NCBI GenBank assembly: GCA_028023455.1
Contig: JAQFVV010012400.1
Coordinates: 14,997,490-15,061,489 of the forward strand
Length of the DNA stretch: 64,000 bases
Direction of reading: 5' to 3'
Source of the DNA: Epiperipatus broadwayi
Taxonomy: Eukaryota; Onychophora; Udeonychophora; Euonychophora; Peripatidae
Positions 35,421 to 48,126 of this stretch are shown in pieces (within the stretch, counting starts at the first letter, position 1; the number at the start of each line of letters is the position of its first letter). The translations under genes were made by a program, and so were the position numbers. The notes beneath the pieces are model-generated. The model searched no databases and was not told where the DNA came from. It worked only from the letters and a program-made list of their open reading frames with translations.

Positions 35421-38400
35421 GATAAAAGTCTCTCAGGCTTTAACTCAGCATTGACAAAATACAATTCAAGTGATGATGTTATGAATAATATAGTCATTCA
35501 CCCTTTATTAACTAAGATAATATAAATTTAACCAAATCATTAAAACATGATATATTAATCTTTAATTGAGGTTTAAAGTTTATATCTATACTAGAACAAT
35601 CTCTAATTTAATAAGTGATTAATATTAATCATCAATGTATTTATCTAAACTAGTTGGTATCAAAGTAGTGATTACCGAAAGTTTGATTCTTGTAAATTGA
35701 AGTGTAATAACAAATACTTTAAATATTTATGAAAGTCTAAAGTGCCAAACATGCTCAAAATATGCCATACTGATTATACATTTATCAAGTAAAATAACAA
35801 AATTAATCATGACTACAAAAATCAAAAATTAAGTAATAAAAGTCATGCAGAGAGTGTTTACTAGCAATGACCCTAATCTCAGCTGCAAAACCAAAATGAG
35901 ATGTTTTAATTATTTATTATCAAAAATTAATAGTAAAAATTAATAGTTGCTTACCATATGGATTCAAATAGTATATAAGATCCATACATAAAATAGCAGG
36001 AACTGAAATTCAGTCATGTACAAATTAAATAATAACGAATATTCCTAACTCACAGTTATTTCAAACTCAATTACTAATGCAAGCCATTACTAAAAATAAT
36101 AATGATATGCAATAATAATAAAATGCAACATATGAAGCAGATTTACTTTAACCATTATTTAAATGCAGTTCTCAAATCCAGGACAAAATAGAAATATTAG
36201 AAATACTGTCAGAATTATAATGGATTTAATTGAGAATTAAAAATTTCATTAGAATAATTAGGTCAAATTTTGCTGTGATTTAAATTCCCATTAGTTTTAA
36301 TATCAATATTGTTATTGGAATTAAACAAGTTATACCAATAAACTAAATATCAAATACAGCATGGCTGAACAAGAGGCTTTTCTGTAATTAGTTTTATTTG
36401 CATTATAATTATATTCATTTAAAAAAACACATTTAACTACATAAATAGTAATCATTCATAGTTTAGTATACAAACATTATGCTAATGGTATTTTTATATG
36501 AAATTCTTTTAATATAAATAATGTATTAAGTAAACTAAACCTAAAAACAGGAAAAGTGAAGTGTAAATGTCATATCTAAAACAAGCTTAAATACTTGGAT
36601 TTGAATCTATCAATCACCCCTTCCCCCCATCCAAAAAAAAAAAAACCCCTATAAAATGAGAATCAAATCTATTGGAATAAGAGGATATATAATCGAAAAT
36701 CTCCCATCCCTACTGAACATAAAATAGTTAGTTTAACATCATTTCTGTAAAGAAATTATAAACTATGCTGATAAGAACATAATCAAACTGAAAATATTAC
36801 TAAATATCTGGAGAATTTATGCAAGATGACACAATATTGAAGATCTGAATAAAAATATATTAAAAGAGAGTAATGCCATCCAGTAGCATCTGCTGAAGAC
36901 AACAAAAAATGGATATCTCTATCATACATCCACAATATTAATAATTTCATTAAAAAATTTGCTCCAATGATTTTAGAATTAGTTTAAAAATACCATTAGC
37001 TTAAATAAATTTTTTAATAACTCAAATAACAAATAAGTATAACTGAGTGTGCTAATATGGTGTATAAAACTTAATGCTCTAGAATTAAATGTCCATTTGA
37101 ATATATTATGGAAACAAGCAAATTTAGATACAAGGATGAATCAACACAAACATCTGTACAATAGAACTAAATTTAGCCCCTATTATAATTCAGTTTTTTA
37201 TGATACTAGCCACATATTTCTCCCAGACATATCAGTATAATATATAAAGAAAAAGAAGATACTAAAAGAAGAATAAAAGGAATATGGTATATTAGGAATT
37301 CAAAATATAAAGTGAACTAATGTTGTACTACCATTGAAATTTAGAAAATTTTGGAATATTAATTAACCAACACTTTATATAGCTAAAATTCAATTACTAT
37401 GCTTCTTTATTAAGAATAAAACTTTTGATGACGATATGAAAATATTGAAAGAGCTCTCAAATAAATAATAATAATAATAATAAAAATCAATAAATCTTTT
37501 AGTAAAATAAGGCTATCATAATTGTTTTGCAGTTCAATAGCCTGTTAGGTCTTTATTAACATATGAAATGTACAATGTATGTTTACAATATACAGTCTCA
37601 TTAACTTTTGTGCCATTGTATAAAAAGTATAATAATACTATTCCTATAAGAATTAAATATCATTAATATGTAAAAGTGTAATTTTGAAAGTGGCAAATTA
37701 GCTATCAACTATATTTTATATTCTAAAATAAGATTTTTGCATATGTGAATTTAGGTATGTAGAATATATATATTATACTATTGCAACAGTATATTTAAAG
37801 ATCGTTTTGCCATTTATCAAATCTGTATAATATATTTTTTCTTCATAAAATTATATACATTTTTCTTTATAAATCTTAATAATTTTTCAGTTTTTAGTTC
37901 ATTTCATGAACTGCAACTCCCTCCCCCCTTCCAAAAGAAGAACAATTTTTTTTTAAAAAAGCATTCTTCATTAAACTTGTCAGCTGCTGGAAGAATATGT
38001 AGGGCATTCATAAACTACTTATCTTACACTTTATAGATAAAATTATTTTCCTGAAGATAGTTTTAGCTGAATTAGGCAATAAAAGTATTATTATCACGTG
38101 ATAACACTTGTTCACGCTCAATAGCGATTTATCAACAACTTATCATTCTCTTCATTTATTTAAGCATCGCAATTTTAGAGTAATAATTTAAAAGCTAATC
38201 TAAAATATCTTGAAATAATCAACGACATAGTTAATAAACTTCTATTAGAGAATATGTTATAGTTGTTCTAAACGAAGTCCAACAATAATTTCTCTTAATA
38301 ATGCGAAATAACAACCAGTTTATAACTTTCTTTTAAACGTGACAATTTTATTCTTAAAATATAATTACTATCATTGATAAAAGAATCAAATGGCATTTAA

Positions 38401-40810
38401 TTTTATAGAACAATATTTCAGTTCTTATCTATAATATAATTCATATCAATAATAATAACTTTAAAAAACTACGAACTGATAAAAAAAGCCAATCAAAATG
38501 GCATTCAGTTATATATTGTTGTTCCTATTTGTAATACGTTAAAAAATTATCAACTTTCATAAATTGTAATTAAAAATTTATCTGAAAATTATGATAAATA
38601 AAATTGCCAAGATTAAATTTGTTTATAATATTTCAAATAGATTTTAGAAATTAATATGAATATTGTACATTAAGTTTTATGCTCAGAGGTAGATATATAT
38701 GAGAACAAGTGATGATTGATTGATAATAGCTTGTTATTGCTTATCACCCATTAACACAATTTACTCTGGTACCTCTTCTTAGAGTTACCAATATTATAAC
38801 TAGACAGGTTAAGCAATGATAAATCAAGATACTCTGGCAAACAGTTTTTACACAGACTGATTCTGGAGTTGGAGGATAAAAAAAATCATCATTATCTAAT
38901 CATTAGATAATTGGTTGCCTTAAAATTTTTAATGAGCTATATTATGCACAGTATTATATTAAAACAATAATGTCCTTAAAGGCTTCATATTAGCTATTGT
39001 ATTTGTTTACCATGTCTTTCATTTGAAGTTCAAATCTGGATAAAGACATTTTTTCCGGTTTTGAGAATTTTCCAAACAAGTTTATGATTTCAGTTATTTG
39101 GTTATAGCCAGCAAAACTAGCCATCCAATATTGGTTATTAAATAGGATCAAGCCATTCTTAATTGTAAGTAAAATCCCTCAATAGTCTAATTCAGTTAAT
39201 TGAATGTAATTTACAATGATTTTAAAACCAAAACTCAACTGTATGATGTAATATTCACTACTACTGAGCAAGACAGTAAACATCTACAAGTACTAAAACA
39301 AGCTTATTAATGCTCTTACATCAACACAGTGATGACTGAATCTCTTTATTCTTATATATAACTATGTGAAAAAATTTTCTATATTACTCGTTAACTAGAG
39401 AAAAATAAAAAAAATAGAACTGATATTACATAATTTTTTATTTTTTTTGTAAAACTGCTGAAATGAAATTTAATTATAATTTTAAAAATATTTTTAAAAA
39501 AAATAAAACAATAAAGTTGGATTCATTTATTACATATTATTCTCAAAAATTATTTGTTTATAGATGAAGCTGTCATCAAAGATCTCAATGTGGGCCACAG
39601 AAAAAATAAGTGATTTCTTTATACACCTGATACAACTCCACATATCAAAGTTAATATATCTATCATGTAATTACAACTATAAGGTGTGAAAATAAATTGA
39701 ATGCTGGTAAGCAATGAAAAATTATCAAAAATTATCACTTGTTACAGATATTACTTATTCATAAATATATATCTTCTCTTGATGACATATGGGCATTACT
39801 TTATAAGATAGATCTAAATCTGAGATGTTGAAATAAAGTACATTAAGAGAGTTGCAAATTATCTTCAGTCTAATCACTCTATATTATACAATAAAATACT
39901 TCATTACTATAATTAAATCATTTATTTATTTAAAATAGAAGTTAAACTTTGCCCTACTATTCCTATAAGTTGCAAAACAAAAAGCTAAACCAATTAAAAA
40001 AAAAATGATGTGAACTTCAGCATCTTATTTTTTTTGTTAATGCTTTTATTGATTTTGGAAAATCTGTTTGTTTGTTAACTTTTGATCTTTTCAAGTTAGA
40101 ATAAAATTTTAATATCAAGGTTTAATATATTTAAATTAAATAGAATTGCTTGAAAATTGATATATAACTAAATTATATTACTCTAATCCATTTAAAATAT
40201 TTATCTTTTCCGTATGTCAACTAGTTTGATAGATATAGAACAGAGTGTGGAAAAATATGAAAAATATTCAATGATTTCACATTTTCTATTTAAAATTGTT
40301 ATTTTAAAATAATTGTTTAAAAAACAAAACAAAAAGTAAACTAGAAAAATCACATTATTTTAAACAATTTTTTTTTCTTCAGTATTTTTTTTTTAAATAA
40401 CTATTTTAAAATAAAAACAAATTATTAATTTAAATAGAAAACTTAGTTACTGATTTATTATACATGTATAATTATGTATACATGCTAAATATAATATATA
40501 CATTAAAAGTATAAAATAGAAATTTATATATCATTAAGAGTATATATATATATTAATTTACTGCAGAAATATAAAATGACTTACATATACTATATGTAAG
40601 ATACTGATTTAAACTAAAATTATATGTATTAAGTGAAGCTAGTTTACAATATATACACATGTATTATTATGTACACATACTAAATGATATATCTAATGAC
40701 ATATATCAACTATAAGTATCCAGTCAATTTAAAGTATGATATAGTTTTACATTTTCGTTTACTGTACCAATACTAAAAATTTAAAAATAATAGATATTTT
40801 TTATATATAT
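35421..40810. other. AT-rich stretch without a recognisable gene
   Basis: More than 5 kb without a supported gene or repeat. There are short AAT repeats near 37470, C-rich tracts near 36620 and 37920, and many (AT)n stretches. I cannot exclude short exons. Confidence 0.45.
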
Positions 40811-41083
40811 TAAATGCTTTTATTGACTGTACACTAAAAAAAAATAATTATTATTTCTTCAACTGTAATTACAGTTTTTAGATTTAACTTGAAATAAAAG
40901 TATGGGGGGGGGGGCAGAAATTGATTAAATCAATCCCTATTTTTTATAACAAGGGATTAACTTAATTAATTTCTGGATCCCCCCCCCACCATGCTTTTAT
41001 TTCAACTTAAGTCTAAAAACTCCAATTGTAGTTGAAGAAACAATTATGTTATCTTTTTAGTGCACAGAAAATGAAAGCATTTA
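40811..41083. mobile_element. Palindromic MITE with poly-G/poly-C arms
   Basis: About 100-base arms pair across the element: ttaaatgctttta...ttcttcaactgtaa...gaaataaaagtatgg on the left with the reverse complement on the right. The left arm holds an 11-base G run (40903-40913) and the right arm a 9-base C run (40980-40988). The inner part (ttgattaaatcaatccct / agggattaacttaatt) also pairs, so it is an almost complete foldback. The ends lie at TTAA/TA-rich sequence, so a TA or TTAA target is possible but the duplication is not resolved. Non-coding. Confidence 0.8.
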
Positions 41084-41259
41084 ATATTTTTAAAAAAATT
41101 ATCTTTATTATTTTACAATTATGGAAACCATTTGAAATTGCTACAGATCTCAATGATAAATGAGAAAAATTTTCAGAATGAAATAACTTTTTGTTTTGAT
41201 TTAAAATATTATTTCAAAACCCGGATTTTTAAATTTTAATTTAATTAGAGGGGATTTGA

Positions 41260-41570
41260 ACCCAGACTTTCAAGTTTCCTTTAGTCATTTGCTCCATCTT
41301 ATATAACTGATACACACAACCACATACATGTGAAAAAAATAAATAATCTCCAATATAAGTATTTTGTGCTGAATCAGTGCTCATCAGTTGGTCTGGCTCA
41401 TCTCCCACACACACACATATATAATCAGTGCTCAGTTTATATTAAGATAGCAAATCTTCAAACTTTAATGGACAGGCTTCAATCCTCTCTGCTCTCCAAT
41501 TCTTCAACCATTCATATGATTGAAAATCCAATGATAGTATGTTCAAAACTCTTGTTTGCCAATTGTGCTG
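41260..41570 (+). repeat. Diverged copy of the 471-bp repeat unit
   Basis: Matches the first unit at 18.1 kb in order and orientation: ctgatacac, aataatc(t/a)ccaatata, catcagttggtc, cagtgctcag, ttaatggacaggcttcaatc, tcttcaacc and tgaaaatc. Only about 310 bases of the unit are present. On the minus strand the stem I partners ACCAA and UUGG and the CUGAUGA core survive, but the GAAA is changed. Confidence 0.8.
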
Positions 41571-42012
41571 TTATACCCATAGCTGTAAACTATTCTGACC
41601 GCTCATATGTAAGACCTTAAGCCCATTTAAATAGCCAGAAGCAGAATGAGAAGAATATAGGCTGAATATATAACATTTAAATATAAGTAATTTAAAAGGA
41701 GTTTGCTATTAACTGAAAGGAGACCCTTTGATTCCTCTTGGAGGCCTTAAAGGAACCGAGCAGGGCAAATTCCTAATGTCCACTCCATACGTTCTTGTCG
41801 TTGCAGCTGTTATTACTATGTGATTATTCATATAGTATACGAACATGGATGGGCTGCTCACCAACACGCATTAGCCAGCGTGGTGAGTTTATTGGCTTTT
41901 TACCTCTGAGTTTAAGATCAAGAAACACCATGGTCTTTCTTCTCAGTGCCTGATAAGGCAGAATGAATGTTTGTGTAAATGATAAATATTTTTCCAATAC
42001 ATATATACAATT

Positions 42013-43392
42013 ATGACAGACAAAAATAAAGCATGGCCCTTATTCCCAGGAGGCTGTAAAGTCACCAACCAAGGCAGCGGTTGGTGGCTGAAGGCGGAGG
42101 GTGCTAAGAATCCTCTGATTGCGGACCCAGGCTGCCATTTGATGACAACTTTTTATTTAGGTACTTACAACTGCAGATCACTTTCAAGTGAAGGAAGATT
42201 GCAAGAATTAGAAGAAGAACTGTCTTATATTAAATGGGACATTATTGGACTTTGTGAAGTTAGAAGAAAAGGAGAAGAAATAATTGATTTAAAAAGTGGA
42301 CATATACTCTATTATAAAGGCACACATATTGGAAATACAAGTGGAGTAGGATTCATTATAAATAAAAAGTGGAAGAACAATATTGTGGAGATTGATGGTG
42401 TATCGGACAGAGTGGCAAGATTAGTTATACAACTTAATAGCAGATACCAAATGCAGATAATTCAGGTTTATGCCCCAACAAGTTCTCATAGTGATGAAGT
42501 AGTAGAAGATTTTTATATGGATGTACAAAAGGCTTTTGATCAGAGTAAACAACATTTTAAAATTGTTATGGGAGACTTTAATGCTAGAATTGGTAGACAA
42601 ATGAAAGATGAAATTGCTGTAGGTAATTTTGGTTATGATAATAGAAATGAGAGAGGACATAGACTTGTGGAGTTTGCAGAAAAAGAAAAACTTTATATTA
42701 TGAATTCATTTTTTGAGAAAAATGTTAAAAGGAAATGGACATGGAAGCATCCAAATGAAGGTACAGCAGAATTGGATTATATTTTGACTAACAGAAAATA
42801 CATATTTCAAGATTGTAATGTTCTTAATAAATTTAACACAGGAAGTGATCATCGATTAGTAAGGTGTAAGTTACGTGTTAATGTAAAACTAGAGAGACAA
42901 AAATTATTAAGAAAAACAATATTTACAGTTGATATTCCTAATCTTCAGAAACATTCTAATGAATTTAAATTAGAACTTACAAATAGGTTTCAAGTGTTAG
43001 GAGATTTTGAACATGATTCAGATTTGAATGAAATTAATATGAAAATAACTGATACACTTTTAAAAACTGCAACAAACATAGCTGGTAGAAAAAAGCAGCA
43101 ATTGACTAATAAAATTTCTACTGAGACTAGAGAATTTATGAAGAAAAGAAGGAATATGAAGATATACAAAAATGATGTATTAAAAAGAATTGAATATCTC
43201 GAATTTTGTAAAATGGTACGGAAAAGAGTTGAAAATGATATAAGAAAGTATAACTGTGAAATAGCAAGGAAAGCTGTAGAAGAAAATAAAAGTCTCAAAA
43301 ATGTTAAACAACATTTTGGTATTGGTAGGAAATTTATATCTGCAATAAGAAAAAAAGATGAAATTATTACTAAAAAAGAGATGACATCATGA
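42013..43392 (+). pseudogene. RTE ORF, apurinic endonuclease domain (frameshifted at its end)
   Basis: The 459-residue frame encodes the AP-like endonuclease that nicks target DNA for reverse transcription. The expected motifs are all present: GTYNCRSL with Asn53, LCEVRR with catalytic Glu82, VYAPTS with Tyr153, MGDFNARIG with Asp188 and Asn190, ELDYILTN with Asp255, and GSDHRLV with His280. Residues 285-459 form the Lys-rich linker to the reverse transcriptase. The frame stops at 43392 because one base is missing just before 43380. In the decayed copy at 52.09 kb the corresponding sequence stays in frame into the same D-D-I-M that begins the next frame here. The first ~45 residues, rich in Trp and Gly, lie upstream of the domain, and the true start is uncertain. 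Confidence 0.85.
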
Positions 43393-44864
43393 AATTGGTA
43401 GAAGATTTTTATCAAGAATTATATAGTAATAAAGAACAAGTACCTCCTATATCTATTACATCTTCTGAATTGCCCAGAATTTTAAATGAAGAAGTGAGAC
43501 ATGCAATTAAGTGTATGAAGAAAGGAAAGGCTCCAGGAAATGATGGAATTATAATTGATATATTAAAAGAAGCAGGTGAAGAAATAGAAACAATTTTAGC
43601 AAAGTTATATACCAAATGTCTAAATGATAAAGATGTACCGGAAGATTGGAAGAATGCAGTAATAATATTAATATTTAAAAAAGGTGATAAAGAAGATATT
43701 AGAAATTACAGACCTATCAGCCTTTTATCAGTTTTATATAAAATTTTTACCAAGATAATTACAACTCGTCTACAGAGAACTTTGGATTTCCACCAACCAA
43801 GAGAACAAGCTGGATTTAAAAGTGGTTTTAGTACAATAGATCATATCCAGGTATTGAGAGAAGTCATAGAAAGGACAAGCGAATATGAGTTGTCATTATG
43901 TTTTGGATTTGTAGATTATGAAAAGGCATTCGATTCTATACACATTTCTTCAGTGATTAAAGCATTGGATCATCAAGGTATAGATCCAGGATATTGTCAT
44001 ATTTTAAAGAATATTTATAAAAATGCAACAGCAACAATTAGATTACATAATGATACTGGAAAAATCAACATTGAGAAAGGTGTAAGACAAGGTGACTCCA
44101 TATCTCCAAAACTCTTTACAGCAGTGCTGCAAGAAGTATTTTGTGGATTAAAATGGGAAACTAAAGGAGTGAAAGTAAATGGAGAGTATTTAAGTCATTT
44201 AGATTTTGCAGATGATGTAGTTGTTTTTGCAAATAATGCTTCAGAGCTGCAGGAAATGTTGCAGGAGTTAGCAGATGAAAGTAGAAAAGTAGGACTAAAG
44301 ATAAATGTTAAAAAGACTAAAGTAATGTTTAATCGATTTGCTCAAAATATGAAAATAAAGATTGATTATGAAGAATTAGAAGAAGTTAACAGTTACAAAT
44401 ACCTTGGTCAGATTATTAATACAGATGGAAACATAATGGAGGAAATTAATCATAGAATTAAACTTGGTTGGAGTGCTTTTGGTAGAAATAACTTGATACT
44501 AAAAGGAAATATGCCTATGTGTTTGAAAAGGATGGTTTTTAACAAATGTGTTTTACCAGTTCTTACTTATGGATCTGAGACTTGGACACTTAATAGAAGA
44601 GCAATACAGAGACTTCAGACCACTCAAAGGAGTATGGAGAGATGTATGTTGGGAGTAACAAGAAGAGATCGAAAACGCAATGTATGGGTAAGACAACAAA
44701 CAGGTGTTACTGACCTTATTGAAAAAATTAAAAGATTGAAATGGAGTTGGGCTGGACATATTGCTAGAAGAGATGATAATAGATGGACAATTGAAATTTT
44801 AAACTGGATTCCAAGAGATTGTAAAAGACCCAGAAAGAGACCAACATGTGAGATGGATGGATGA
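43389..44864 (+). pseudogene. RTE ORF, reverse transcriptase domain
   Basis: The 491-residue frame continues the endonuclease frame in a different phase; the apparent ATGA overlap is a frameshift, not a designed second start. Reverse transcriptase motifs in order are: KGKAPGNDGI (46-55), NYRPISLLS (106-114), FVDYEKAFDSI (174-184, catalytic Asp176), GVRQGDSISPKLF (231-243), LDFADDVVVFA (271-281, catalytic Asp pair), GLKINVKKTKVM (residues 300-311) and VNSYKYLGQII. The C-terminal RTE-type region follows, with LPVLTYGSETWTLN and LKWSWAGHIARRDD. The stop at 44862-44864 follows an extra base near 44842; the copy at 58.65 kb lacks that base, and without it the frame would run on to about 44970. All catalytic residues are intact. 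Confidence 0.88.
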
Positions 44865-44990
44865 AATAAGAAAATGTGCAGGGGTGTTGTGGAGAAGAGA
44901 AGCTAAAGATCGGAGAAGATGGATTAAACTTGGAGAGACCTTCATCCTGCAGTGGATTGATAATGGTTGATGATGATGATGATGAATTTA

Positions 44991-45727
44991 AAAAATAAGT
45001 ATTAATTCTTTTTTTTAAAAAAGTTGATTTAAAAAAAAAACCTCAATGTAATAAAATTCAATATAATGACATGGTAGATGGAGAGTTTAAAACAATTATA
45101 AAAAAAAAAAATAAACATATTTAAGAATAAATAATATTTAAACAAAGAAAACAATGACATATTACTTCTGATAACAGAATATTATCATTTTGTCTGGTTA
45201 CTTCAACCTGTCTTTCAACAGAACTTAATTGGCAAACATATTTAAATGATTAAAAAGAACAGTTTGATCTTTTAAAACTATTGTTGCTCCATCTGCAATA
45301 AATTAAATTAATTTGCTACTACAGTATAAAGAATTCGCCAATGATATACAAATGTACATTTGTAAAAATAATATTTAAAAGATGCCACAAAATCACCAAT
45401 AATGATCAACTTTCAAAACCTAAACATTCAAATTTGCTTTCAGATCAAAAACATACACAAACAAGCATACAGTCATTTGAAAAATATATTAAATATTGAA
45501 TAGAAAAAATAAAAATACATATTATAAATTGTTTAAAATAAATTTTTAAACCTTGTCACTTGAAACAATAAATAAAGCTTGAAAATCATCACAACTTAAT
45601 AAAAAGCGTAAGTTTAACTATTAATGATTAATACAGATGTGATAGCAAGTTGCTTTTAAGAAAGACTTCATTTTTTTTATTGCTATCTTTTATATATAAA
45701 TATATTTTATTTTTCTAGATTTATTCT
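44991..45727. other. AT-rich stretch without a recognisable gene
   Basis: Nothing was recognised between the RTE tail and the RPL17 pseudogene other than A/T runs. Confidence 0.5.
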
Positions 45728-46360
45728 TTTTTTTTTAAAAAAAGTAAACTTTATTTCTTAAAGTTATAACAATAATGTAAATATTCTCTAATCTCTCTGC
45801 ATCATTTTCTGACGAGCAAGTTTCTTCTTTGATATTTTATTTTTTGGTTGTTCTTCATCTGAAAGTGTTTTAGGAATGGCTTGTTCATTTTCGGAAAGAA
45901 TGACTTCAATATGACAAGGACTGCTCATGTATGGATTAATTCGGCTATGAGCTCGATAAGTTCTCCACTGCATTTTGGGTGCTCTGTTAACTTGAATATG
46001 TTCAATAACAAGATGATCTGTATCCAACCCTTTATATTCCGCATTACTTTCTGCATTTTTCAATAACTGCAGCAAAAACTTTGCACTTTTTTTTGGCCAT
46101 CGGCCCTGAGTACACTTCCAATTCTTGCACTGAGCTTTTCTGCCTACACCATCATTGAATCTTCTGAAAGAAACAATTTCTTTATTATTTATAACGTTTT
46201 TTAAATAATGTGTAGCTCGCCTTAAATGCATCTTCTTAATAGCCTGAGCTGTCTCTCTGGTATTTTTAAAATGTACTCTTAAATTTGAACCAGTGCTTTA
46301 CATGATTTAGTGGCATTTTCTGGATCCATGGAATACCGTGCCATCTTGAGAACCTGATGT
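45728..46360 (-). pseudogene. RPL17: Processed pseudogene of ribosomal protein L17 (uL22)
   Basis: On the minus strand an intronless copy of cytosolic RPL17 starts at ATG 46342-46344 ([15 protein letters not shown]) and ends at TAG 45788-45790, 557 bases against the 558 expected for 185 codons. One base is missing at about 46291-46294, at the codon before [11 protein letters not shown], which truncates the product after some 20 residues. The remaining 160 residues are uninterrupted and conserved ([36 protein letters not shown]). RPL17 genes normally contain introns. Here there are none, and an AATAAA signal (about 45748-45755) followed by an A-rich tract (to about 45729) ends the copy, as expected for a reverse-transcribed mRNA. 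RTE or another LINE in this genome could have supplied the reverse transcriptase. I cannot exclude a real low-expression gene with an assembly error at the missing base. Confidence 0.9.
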
Positions 46361-46689
46361 AAATCTCAAATAACATTAATTGAAAAGTAGAGTTATTCTT
46401 TAGCTCTGATATAAAACACATTGACTTTTCTTATATTTAATTATTCTCTGAACTACACAACAAACACATACAAAGACAATTAGCATTAAAAAATATAAAA
46501 ATACAGTAATAACATTTCAATATGATAAACTAATAATCAGTTTATGAAGATATATATTATATTTTATCATCAATATATTAATTTGCATTTTGCTAACAAT
46601 CATAAAGTATATAATAAAATTCATCACACATTTACATTTGTTTCAAAATAACAATGCAGCAGCAATACCGGTCAGATTAATTACTAACA

Positions 46690-47400
46690 AAACATCACAT
46701 GACTTTCTCTGTTTAGGCCTAGTATACATTTTCAGATGCATATGTCAAAACTTCAGAGCTACTGGATGAAAACTGGAATATTCAATAGACCCAGAAAGTA
46801 ATGTTATATCCAGATTAGTTTTTAGCTTTTGACTTTTGTTAGTGAAAAGTTTGAACCAATAGTATTTTTTAACTTCTCTATGCAATCACATTAGTAGCCA
46901 AAATTAAAAAAGGTTTTCAGGTTTTAAACCTAACTGAATTTATCTAAATAGTTAGTAGCTAGTATGTACATTTTACATGATTTCAATTTTATGTTAACAA
47001 TGGGGAACTTTTTATCATTAACTATGAAAGTATATATTAAAGATGACTGCTGGAAGGATAAATGTATTGGGTTCAAATTCCTCATTGATAAAAACAATGT
47101 CAGGAACTAGTCTCAAAATGTTGATATAATAGCTACATCATTGATTAAATTTATATAATTTTGAAAGAAGTGTGAAAAGAAATACTTCTGAAAGCTTAAA
47201 ACAGAAATCCTAAAATATAGTCATTAGTTTAATGTTAAATCTATGTATTCACACAAGAAAACTAGTATAAGTAGTTCAATCTTCTCACTGATAAATACTC
47301 TAATCTAAAAACTAGTCTGGAAATATGGATGTAATATACTATTAAGTGTCTCTTGATTACTCAAGCTTTACAATAGATGGCTCATAGTAGAATAAAAAGA
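46690..47400. repeat. Old, highly diverged copies of the foldback family
   Basis: Scattered matches to the family remain: catcacatgact near 46691, ccagattagtttttagctttt near 46815, gatgactgctggaagga near 47043, aggaactagtctcaaaa near 47102, ctcactgataaa...aaactagtctggaaatatggatg near 47286-47330 and ttgattactcaagctt near 47353. Order and alternating orientation agree with tandem or inverted units, but divergence is too great for exact limits. Confidence 0.55.
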
Positions 47401-48014
47401 TTAGTTTCTAGAAGTAATTGTTTTTGCTTAATGGAGAATTTGATGTAGAATACCCAACAGATTCAGAAATACTTTTGTCAGTCATCTTATAATATTATAA
47501 AAGTAAAACAATCATGAGCTTATCAAATACAATTAATCAGAAATTAAGTTTATGAATACCATACAAACTGGCATAAAATAGTGACTCAATTGGCACCATA
47601 TATTTATTAAAGCTAATAAAAAGTGAATTCTTACTAATAACAATTTGGGTAGAATCCATTACTCCAAAAATAGTACACTGAATTTGTGTTACTATTAAAA
47701 TGTCAACTGTAACAATAGAAATTGTATTGTACCTTTGAGAGATTATGAGAGACTACATAAAATAATCACATGACAATTGTTCAGGCACCAAATGAAAATT
47801 GAGCACAATTTCATTTGCTTGATACAGCTTAAATTTTTAAACATTTTTTCCAGAATGGGAATTATTCTAAAAAACCTCACATTACTGTGCTAAACCACTA
47901 AGGCCATAAGGCATTGTGAATGCATGCGATTAACCACATAACTAAAAGATTATCTTATTTATGCAGAAACAATAACAACACCAATTAATGAGATAAAATG
48001 CTAAAAATATTTTA
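47401..48014. other. AT-rich stretch without a recognisable gene
   Basis: No gene, RNA or repeat could be named here. Confidence 0.5.
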
Positions 48015-48126
48015 GCACAACTTAGCCGAGAGGTATCGCAGCCGCCATGCAAGCAAGTAGTTGGTTGCAGACGGGTGTGGGTTCGCGTCCCGGCAGATGC
48101 TATGACATATGAAAAAAAAAAAAAAA
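48015..48126 (+). repeat. tRNA-derived SINE with poly-A tail
   Basis: A tRNA-like head has an A box (TAGCCGAGAGGT, 48023-48034) and a strong B box (GGTTCGCGTCC, 48080-48090). The short tail TATGACATATG is followed by 14 A. Flanking aaaaatatt-type sequence on both sides may be the target duplication. Sister copies are at 59966-60072 (-) and 60634-60723 (+). An RNA polymerase III promoter plus oligo-A tail means that it was probably moved by a LINE such as the RTE element here. Confidence 0.85.

Larger units (their letters stand above)
41930..44990 (+). mobile_element. Nearly intact RTE-clade LINE
   Basis: The element spans about 3.1 kb, typical of RTE elements: a short leader, an endonuclease and reverse transcriptase coding region, and a very short 3' end finishing in GATGATGATGATGATGA (about 44970-44986), the kind of trinucleotide tail that RTE elements carry. 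The left limit is where similarity with the decayed copy at 50.7 kb begins; GC-richer sequence upstream to about 41700 may also belong to it. Coding is intact except for two 1-base frameshifts, so this is the youngest RTE copy here. Other copies lie at 49.4, 50.7-58.8 and 63.85 kb. RTE elements make target-primed insertions and can mobilise SINEs that share their tail. Confidence 0.88.

Noticed and set aside
38041-38075. CTGAAGA...GAA string as another hammerhead-like site
   Set aside because: No proper stem II or GAAA and no pairing of flanks; this heptamer is expected by chance several times in the window.
41330-41620. 96-residue frame, and the similar frames at 18074-18295 and 18570-18779
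   Set aside because: They translate the same dispersed 471-bp repeat unit; similarity among them reflects the repeat, not a protein family.
43389-43392. ATGA overlap as a translational coupling signal between two RTE frames
   Set aside because: The decayed copy at 52.09 kb is in a single frame here, so the overlap is best explained by a one-base loss.
42421-43615. Open frames on the minus strand across the RTE coding region (42421-42660, 42990-43415, 43412-43615)
   Set aside because: They are antisense shadows of the RTE frames, hydrophobic because they mirror Lys/Glu-rich codons.
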